Assembly: GCF_003285015.1 (NCBI RefSeq)
Contig: NZ_QMFB01000052.1
Span: 1 to 47,887, forward strand
Direction: 5' to 3'
Length of the DNA stretch: 47,887 nt
Origin: Paenibacillus contaminans
Lineage (GTDB): Bacteria; Bacillota; Bacilli; Paenibacillales; NBRC-103111
Positions within the stretch are counted from its first letter, which is position 1; the number at the start of each line of letters is the position of its first letter. This document shows positions 15,766-24,700 of the stretch, one piece after another. Below the pieces are notes generated by a model. The model was not told where the DNA came from and did not search any database. It saw only the letters and a program-made list of their open reading frames with translations. Position numbers and translations under genes: made by a program.

Positions 15766-18700
15766 GTGATTCCGAGTCGATGGAAATCGCGCAAGGTTAA
15801 AATCGCAATTCATATGTGCATGATTTTTCTGCTAATTTTTGGGGCCGTTACGCCGGCCATGCAGGCTTCACCCGGTTTGCCCGGGGGAGGGGGAGAAGGC
15901 GGTTTGCTTCAAAAGCTGCTGAGCGACGTCCAGTCTGGTGCCTTCGGAGACGGAGCCGTGTCCACGGCCGGCGCCGGGGACGAAACGGTCCATTCCTACC
16001 CGGTGGCCGTTATGGGAGACGGCAGTGTAACGGATGCCGTTTACGGCCTGCTAGCTTCGCAGCCTGACGATCCGATGTACGCGCAGCAATGGGCGCTCGG
16101 AGCGGTCGAAGCGGAGGCTGCATGGGATACGGTCGGCACGGCGACTTATTCGCCGGCTCCCGTCGTCGTCGCGGTAATCGCCGGCGGCTTCGATGCCGGA
16201 CATCCCGATCTCGCCGGCAAGTTGTATCCGGCGATCGACTGCACCGGTTCGGGGGAGACGCCGTGCGGCGGATCGGAGGAGGGCATTCTTGCCGACGGAG
16301 AAGCGGACGATGCCGAGAGCGGTACGCATGCAGCAGGCATCATCGCGGCAATCGCAAACAACGGCATCGGCATGGCGGGAGCGGCAGGAACGCTGCCGGT
16401 CTCCATTCTGCCGGTTCACACGGCGGCAGACGAGTTGAACGTCGCCGCAGCCGCAGAAAAAGCGCTGGACTGGAGCGGGCCTTCCGGCGAACGCGTGAGC
16501 GTCATTTATATCGGCTACGGTTTCCGCTCGACTTACGCTCCCAGCTATATGTCCGCAGTGCTGCTAGAAGCGCATGCCAAAGGAATTACCGTCGTAACGG
16601 GCGCCGGGGACGACGGCCTGCCGGTCCGCAACGGCGGCGAGGATGCCTTTTACCCTGCTGCGCTGCCTAACGTCATTTCCGTAGGCGCGGTGAATCAAGC
16701 GTCGGCTCCGCTACCAGGCTCGAACCCGGGGGCGGATGTGCAGGCGCCGGGAGAGCAAATCCTCGGCACTCTGCCCGGCGGGCAGTATGGAGCGAAGACG
16801 GGAACCGCCGCCGCCGCCGCTTATGTTGCGGCAGCGTCCGCCTTGTTGCGGTCGGCGATTCCTTCGCTGACAGCTGACGAGGTACGTCAGGCGATCTTGG
16901 CAGGAACGGGCGGCACGTGGAGTATGAACCGTGCTTTGTTGGCCGTCGTGCCTGATCGGAATGATAAGACGCCTCCGGTTTGGCCGTCCGGCAGCGCTCT
17001 TCATCCTGCAGAGGCAGGCCATCAAACGGTTCGTTTGGAATGGCCGGCGGCAGGGGGAGAAACGGGCTTGGTCCGCTACGTTCTCATTCAAGACGGACGG
17101 GAGCTTGACGGTTTCGTCCAGTCTCCGTTCACAGTACGGGGCTTGACGCCGGATACGCAATACGGCTTCAAGGTGGAAGCGGTTGACAGATCCGGCAACC
17201 GGACATCGGACGGTCCTGCCGTCACGGTACGGACGAAGCCCCCGATCGCGACCGAGAAGATCAGCGTAAGCAGCGGCGGAAGCGGATCCGAAGGAAACAG
17301 CCGGTATTCCTCCATGAGCGAGGACGGCAGGTGGGTCGCCTTCTCGTCCGAAGCGAGCAATCTGATCGAAGGCGATACGAACGGCAAAGAGGACGTTTTC
17401 ATCCGCGACCGGGAATCTCGGACTACGAAGCGGATCAGCGCGGCGCCAAGCGGGGCCGAGGCGGACGGAGGCAGCTTTGCTCCGATCATGAGTCCGGACA
17501 GACGATTCGTGCTTTTTGCTTCGCAGGCGACGAATTTGCTAGATACGCCGGACAATAACGCGCTGGAGGATCTGTTCCTGTACGACAATCAGACGGGGCG
17601 GATCGAAAAAGTCGCCGAAAACGTAAGCGCTGGCTACATGTATACGTACGACAGGCCTTACGGATTGAGCGAAAACGGGCGTTATGTCGCTTTCGCTTCG
17701 TACGGCGCGAACGGCGTCGCCGAAGATGAGAACAACAACTGGGACGTGTTCGTCAAGGATCGCTGGAACGATACGGTTACGCGGATCACGGACCGGATGT
17801 ACGGAAGCGTCAAATATCCGCAAACGACCCGGGTTTCGATAACCCCGAACGGCCGGTTCGTCGCTTTTACTTCCGACGAAGCGCAGTTGGTTCCTGACGA
17901 TACGAACGGCAAAAAAGACGTCTTCGTATACGATACGAAGTCAGGCCAAACGGAGAGAGTCAGCGTATCGTCCGCAGGGGAAGAAGGCGACTCCACTAGC
18001 CAGAATGCGGCCATCAGCGCCGACGGCCGGTACGTGGCATTCGCCTCGTATGCCAGAAATTTCATTCCGGGCGACGACACGTATAATCAGGATATTTTCG
18101 TCCGCGACCGGGTGATGAAGACGACGGAGATCGTCAGCGTCAAACTTTCCGGCGAGCCGAGCTTCGACGAGAACGATTCGCCTTGGATCAGCGCGAACGG
18201 CAGATGGGTCGCGTTTCATTCCGACGACGAGCTTCAACCGGATGCTTACTACAAGAACATATACATGCACGATCGGATCACCCGTGAAACCGAGCTGCTG
18301 AGCGTATCCGCCGCAGGCGAGCCGGGCGACCGGGACAGCATGAAGGGCGTCATCAGCCTAAGCGGCAAGTACGCGGCATTCGATTCCTTGGCGACGAACT
18401 TGCTGGCGGAGCCCGAGGAAGACGATTATTTGGGCGGCATCTATTTCCGGGAGTTGCCGGCCAAAGAACAGGATGACCGGAATCCGCCGGATTGGGGACC
18501 TGGCGCGTCGCTGAGCGCATCGCTCGCCGGCGGCAGCTATATAGCGTTAACTTGGACTCCTGCTCAGGACGAAGCCGGACCGGTCATTTATAAAGTGTAC
18601 CGCGACGGAGTTCTGCACGATATCGTTGCGGGGACCGCTTATTTGGCGGAAGGCTTGTCGAACGGTACGGCTTATACATTCAAAGTTGAACCCGGTGACA

Positions 18701-21700
18701 GTTCGTATAACTGGAGCAAGGAGGCTTTGTCGGTATCGGCTTCCACGCTGTCTAAGCGGGAAACGAATCCTCCCGGCAAGGCGGACGATATCGCGCTGCA
18801 GCCGAATCTCGGCAGCATGATCGTTCGCTGGAACGATCCCGGCGATCCCGATTTGGCCCGTCTTCAGGTGAAATGGAGGAAAAAAGGGGCCGACGCGTTC
18901 AAGGAGGGGCCGCTCCTTCCTGCCGGTATGCAGCAGGCGCAATTGAACGGGCTCGTCAACGGAACCGAATACGAGGTTGTCGTCGAAGGCATAGATGCTG
19001 ACGGCAACCGTTCAACCTCCGATTCCGTAACGGCCAGACTGCCTCATGGGCAGCAAATTTCGAGTATAAACCTTTCGGATAGCGGAAAGCAGGGCAACGG
19101 GCCGGGAACAAGATCGGACATAAGCGACGACGGGCGCTACATCGTTTTCGACTCCGATTCGAGCAACTTGGTCGAGCGGGATACGAACGGCAAAACGGAC
19201 GTATTTCTATACGACAGGATTACGGACCGCATCCGGCTGATCAGCAAAACGGCTGGCGGAGCTTCGGCAAACAATTTAAGCTTCGAGCCCAAAATTAGCG
19301 GAGACGGACGATATATCGTTTTCTCTTCTTATGCGGACGATCTGACTGCGGACGACGACAACGGCTTCGTAACCGACGTCTACATGTACGATCGGGAAAC
19401 GGATGCCGTGACGAAAATCAGCCGGACGGCAACGGGCGCTTCCGGCGACGATGACAGCTTTAGGCCGGCGATCAGCGACGACGGATCGGTTATTGCCTTT
19501 ATCTCTTATGCGAAGCTGGTGCCCGGCGCGGCGGATCAAACGAATCTGTATTTGTACCATCGGGAGAGCGATTCGTTATCGCTGCTGCAACTGGTAGACG
19601 GTACGGCTCCGAACGCCGACAGCGAAGCTCCCGCTTTGAGCGGGAACGGGCAGTACGTCGCCTTCGCCACCGAAGCGAACAATCTCGACACTGGCGACAC
19701 GGATAACGACAAAGACATCTATCTTTACCATATTCCCGGCAAAACGGCGAAGCGAATATCGTCGCTCCCGGGAGAGCAAACCGTGTTCTACGATCCGGCT
19801 ATTAGCGCCGACGGCCGATTCGTCGCTTTCCTTCGTGAGAACTACGGCGACTGGGAGAATCCGGCTATTTACCTCTATGACCGGGACCGGGACGAGACGA
19901 AGCTGGCGAGCCGTTCCTTGACCGGCGTAGCGCCAGACGATTCGGTCGGGGCACCGTCGATCAGCGTTGACGGCCGGTATGTGGCTTATGCGACGAGAGC
20001 GGCCGATATTCACGAAGCGGATAAGAACTTTGTAGCCGATATTTACGTATACGACAGGCAGACCGGCGAGACGAAGCCGGCGAGCTTGACGTATAAAGGC
20101 GGCTGGGGCAATGGGAGCGCGAGCATGCCGGCAATCAGCGGCGACGGAGCCTATATCGTGTTCCAATCCGAAGCGGATAACCTGATATTCGGCGACGTCA
20201 ATAAAACAGCCGATATTTTCTTGGTCTCGACGCAGGAGTCTCCGCAGGAAGATACGGTGCCCCCTGTGTTCCCGGCGGGCGGCTCGGCGGAAGTGAAGGA
20301 AGCGGGAGCGGAATTTATCGCGCTTGCGTGGACCCCGGCGGAGGACGACCGGGCGGTCGCCGGATACCGGATCTACTACGGCGACAATCCGTATGAATCG
20401 TTCCCGGGAACCGGCACGACGGGAACAGTCTGGGGACTGAAGCCCGGGACCGAATACGTATTTACCGTCAAAGCGGTTGATGCGGCGGGCAATGAAAGCG
20501 CGACAGGGTTAACGGCAGTCGCAACGACGAAGACGGAAATCGACGTCAGGCTGCAGGACGTTCGCGCAACAATCGCAAAAAGCGGCAGCGGCTATGCATC
20601 CGTCGGAGGGCAGCTGGCCGTCGAGGCGGAAGGAAGCCCCGGAGGCGAAGCCGCCGCCCGCATCGATTATGTAAAGACGGACGGCACGACGGACAGCGCC
20701 GAGGTTCCGTTAGCGGCATCGAACGCCTCAAGTCCCATTTACAAGGTAACCTATACCGTTCCGGAAGGCGTCAAACAGATCCTAAGCGTACATGTCTCTC
20801 TTGCGATAGGCGGCGTTACCGCCGAACTGGATAAAGTCGCGGACATCCCCGTAGGCGGAACGTTGAAGCTTGGCGTTCGGTCCGAAGACGGGGCCCGTCT
20901 TAAGGATGCGGTGCTGACGGTTCGCGATAAAGGGCAAAATCTGACGGAAGAAATCAAGCTGTCGGGCAACGGCGTTTATGCGTTCGAAGGTCTTCCGGCA
21001 GGAGACTACGAAGTGAAGCTTCGATCCTCGCTCGGGCGCGAGCTCCCGCTGCGGGAGGAGCGGACTTATACGGTACGCCAAGGATTGACGGAGGAAACGA
21101 CGATCCATCTGAAAGTATTTCTTAGCGTCGCTTATGTCCCAGGGGGGCGGGCGGAGGTAACGTGGACGATTCCGTCCGACGAGACCGGCATTGCCGGATT
21201 TGCCGTTTACCGCCGGACGGGAGCGGCCGATCCGGTATTGGCTGGAACCGTGAACGATCCGGCAGCGGTATCGTTTACGGATACGGGGCTGTTAAGCGAT
21301 ACGCAATATGCTTATTACGTAATGAAAAAGACGGGGTCTGGAACGGAGGTGCCTTTTTCCGACGAGGTTTCGATCCGTACGTCCAATCTGTCCATTGCGG
21401 ATCCGGCTTGGAACGTCGAGACGATCCGGGTAGGCGCTACAAAACACGCCGTGTCGGGCAGCAGCCTGCAAGTCCGCTTCCGGAGCGAAGCGAACCGTTA
21501 TGCCAAGATGACGGTCGCCTACAAGTCCTGGTTCGACGAATCCGGGAAGCTGCTGGATGAGCCTGTCGTGCGGACGAAGGACGTTCCTATGACACCGGAT
21601 ACCGGAATCCCGGGCGGGTATAACGGAGCGTTCCCGCTGGACGAAGGAATAACCGAGGTGCGCGGAGTGAATCTTAGCGTAACCGACGATTCCGGGCGAA

Positions 21701-24700
21701 GCGCGGAAAGGCAAGTTGACGGCCTATACATGCAGGTTACGGGCACTTTGAAGGTTAACGTTCACCCGATTCCGGACGATTTCGGGCCAAACGACGCCTA
21801 CTTGACGATTCGGGGGCAAGCATACAGCACTTGGCGCAGCGTCGCCAAAGCGGGAGGCGGTCTGGAAATTCCGCTGCCTGCGGGAAAGAACTATTCGTTC
21901 ACGATTGTCGGCAGCCACCAAACGGTCGTTTGGAACAAGGAAGGCATAGCGGTCAAAAACGGACTGCCGACCGAAGCTTACCTGGAGCCGCAAGCCAAGC
22001 TTCGCATCACGGTACTCGACCGCAGCGGAGCGCCTCTTCCGGACGTCAAGTATGTGCTTCGCGGAAAACGCGGATGGGTGGAGCAAGGGAAGACGGGACC
22101 GGACGGCATCATCGCGAATACAAAAGCCGCATTCGTCGGAGAAACCGTAACGCTGACGACCGATATGGCCGATCAGCCGGCATACTTGCCCGTGACCTCT
22201 TCGTTCGTTCTTGACAAGGAGCGGAACGAAACGACGGTCTCCCCGCAAGCGAAGCCGAGCGGATCGTTGTCCGGAAACGTGCTTGATCCGCAAGGAAAGC
22301 CGACATCGGATGCTGTCGTCCATATTTATAACGAATCGTTCCGCAGCGCGGTAAACGTGGACGCGAGCGGCCGGTTTTCGTTAGACGTTCCGGCGGGCTC
22401 CGTTACCGTGGAGGCGGTGGGGAAAGCCAATGCGAATATACGCTCCAAGCCGGTTCGGCTGGACATCGCGGAGGGCGGGACCGTGCAGCGGGACGTCAAA
22501 CTTTTGAACATGGATGCCAGAGTCGCGATCAATCTGTATACGAGACTTCCCGGCGGCACTTGGCAAGGTCCGTTAGATCTCGATTGGCGGGTCGCTATTC
22601 ATTTCCGTATCTACTCCTCGCATTCGATTTTGGAGTACGGCGATCCGGCCCGTGTCAGGGCGCAAGAAGGAGACACCGTAAAAATATGCGCAGACGGGGT
22701 GGAAGCGGGTCTTCCGAAAGCCTGCGCCGAGACGGTCATCGACGAAAACAAGGCGGGGAAAATCGATATTTATCTGGAGAGCGCGGGATCGGCCGTTACC
22801 GGATCAATTGAGAAGCCGGATGGGCTTCCCCTGCAGCCTAACTATCGCGGCGATTTATACCGCACCGGGGACAATGGAAATCAGCGTTATGTGACAACGC
22901 TTTTGCTGAACAGCGAATCGTTCAAATTCGACGTTTCCGAAGCCGGAGCATACAAACTATACGTCAGCGACAACCCGAATCGTCCTACGGCGGCTCAAAC
23001 GGTCCATTTTCAAGTCGCAGCAGGGGAAAGCAAGGCGCTTGGGCAAATCCGGCTGGACGGATCGGGCAAGTTCGCCGGACGGAACGGATCGGGAATCCAG
23101 ATCATGTCGGGCTCCGCGGCGCCGGGCAGTCTCGTCCAAGTCCGCGCGACCTATGCGAATTCAGGCGAGCCGCGCGGGGCGGCCGAACGTGCCGTTCTTC
23201 TCGTGGAGCTGCCTGAAGGAACGAGCTTCGTTCCGGACACCGTCGCCGTGAACGGTCAAGCAGGGCCGGCGAATGAAGCCGGCCGAACGGTCGAAATACC
23301 GCTCGGCACGATCGCGGCGAACGCGACGGGCAGCATACAATTCCAGCTCGCCTTGGACGACGCCGCGTACCATACGGAGCCGTCCGTCACCGCCAGACTG
23401 CGTTACGCCTATGAAGGTGCGGAGCGCGAGGAGCTGCTGGGGGCGGCCCGGGTGGAAACGGTGCCCGTTACGATCGAAGCGCCGTCTGTCGTAACTGGTC
23501 CTTCGTTCAAGGTGAACGGCAAGGCTCCGGCAGGCAAGCCCGTTACCGTGTTTGACGGCAATGTGCCGCTCGGTCATGCGGTCGGATCGTCTTCAGGACT
23601 GTGGCATATGTCCGTTCAATTGCCCGAGACCGGCATGCAAGAGCACCGGCTGCGGGCGGAAACGGAAATCGGCGGGCAGCAGCTGTCAAGCGGAGATGCG
23701 ATCGTCAAAGTCGATCCGGAAGCGGCCGTACTGGAGCAAATGTCCATGATGCAGGCGAACGGACGCAAGGTGACGTTCAACCCGTCCGAGGGGCAGGCAA
23801 AGTTCCCTTATGTCGTCGTGCCGAATGTGCCATTCCTGTTCGAGCTGACCTTCAGTCAGCCGGAACGGATCCGGGACGTAACGGTGCAAATGGGCCAAAA
23901 TCTCGTCTCCGCCCAACTGGTAGACGGGGTCTACAAAGCTACAATCGCGACGACAAACGATATCGGTCCCGTTTGGGTATCGTACCGGACGAAGCCGAAG
24001 TGGAATCCGGACAACGCCGAGAAGATGCCGACGGAAGAGCAATTCCGGAACCGTCTGCCGGCCAGCATGAAAGATTACGTCATCGATTCGGTTACTGTCC
24101 CGGATGATTTGATGAACGCAGTAATCGACGGCACGGCATCCTCGGTAAAGACGGCGACCATCAAATCGAGAGTGTCGAGCGATATGAATGCGAATGCGCA
24201 GTTTACCGTCCAGCGGCTTTCGGATTACGAACCGACTTCCGAAGAACGCAAGCAGGCGGAGTACAGCGGACTTCCCGCTTACGGAGCGTCGGTCGGCTAT
24301 TCGAAGAACGCCAATTCGCTCGTCGTGAATTTCAGCATCAACATTCCGGCGGATGAGCTTAAAGGGGAAGGCGGCTTTGCGGCCGGATTGCGGCTCATGG
24401 AACAGGCGCTGAACGGCAAGGGAGAGGAACATGCCAAGGTTATCGCCCTGTCAGCCAAATCGGAAACGATCCGGCTCGCCCTTCGGCTGACGCTCGATGC
24501 GTTAACGGATCATGTGCCGGATGTCATGGGATTGATCGACAGGCTGAAAAGCTTGAAGGATATCGCCGGCGCCTCGGACTTGTTCAAGAAAGCCGAGGAG
24601 CTGCTGATCCGGGCGCAAAATCTGTGCGATCCGCAAGCAAGCGAGTACTATACCGCATGGGCTGAAGGCATAGGCAGAACGATCATGATCCACGAGTCGA

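Noticed and set aside
17257..20235. Regularly repeated DNA that might suggest a CRISPR array
   Set aside because: The period is about 170-180 bases, the repeats are diverged and keep the reading frame; they are propeller blades, not direct DNA repeats with spacers.
23686..24432. 248-aa minus-strand frame and other long frames inside the giant gene
   Set aside because: All are antisense shadows of a continuous, domain-rich plus-strand gene and show no recognisable motifs.
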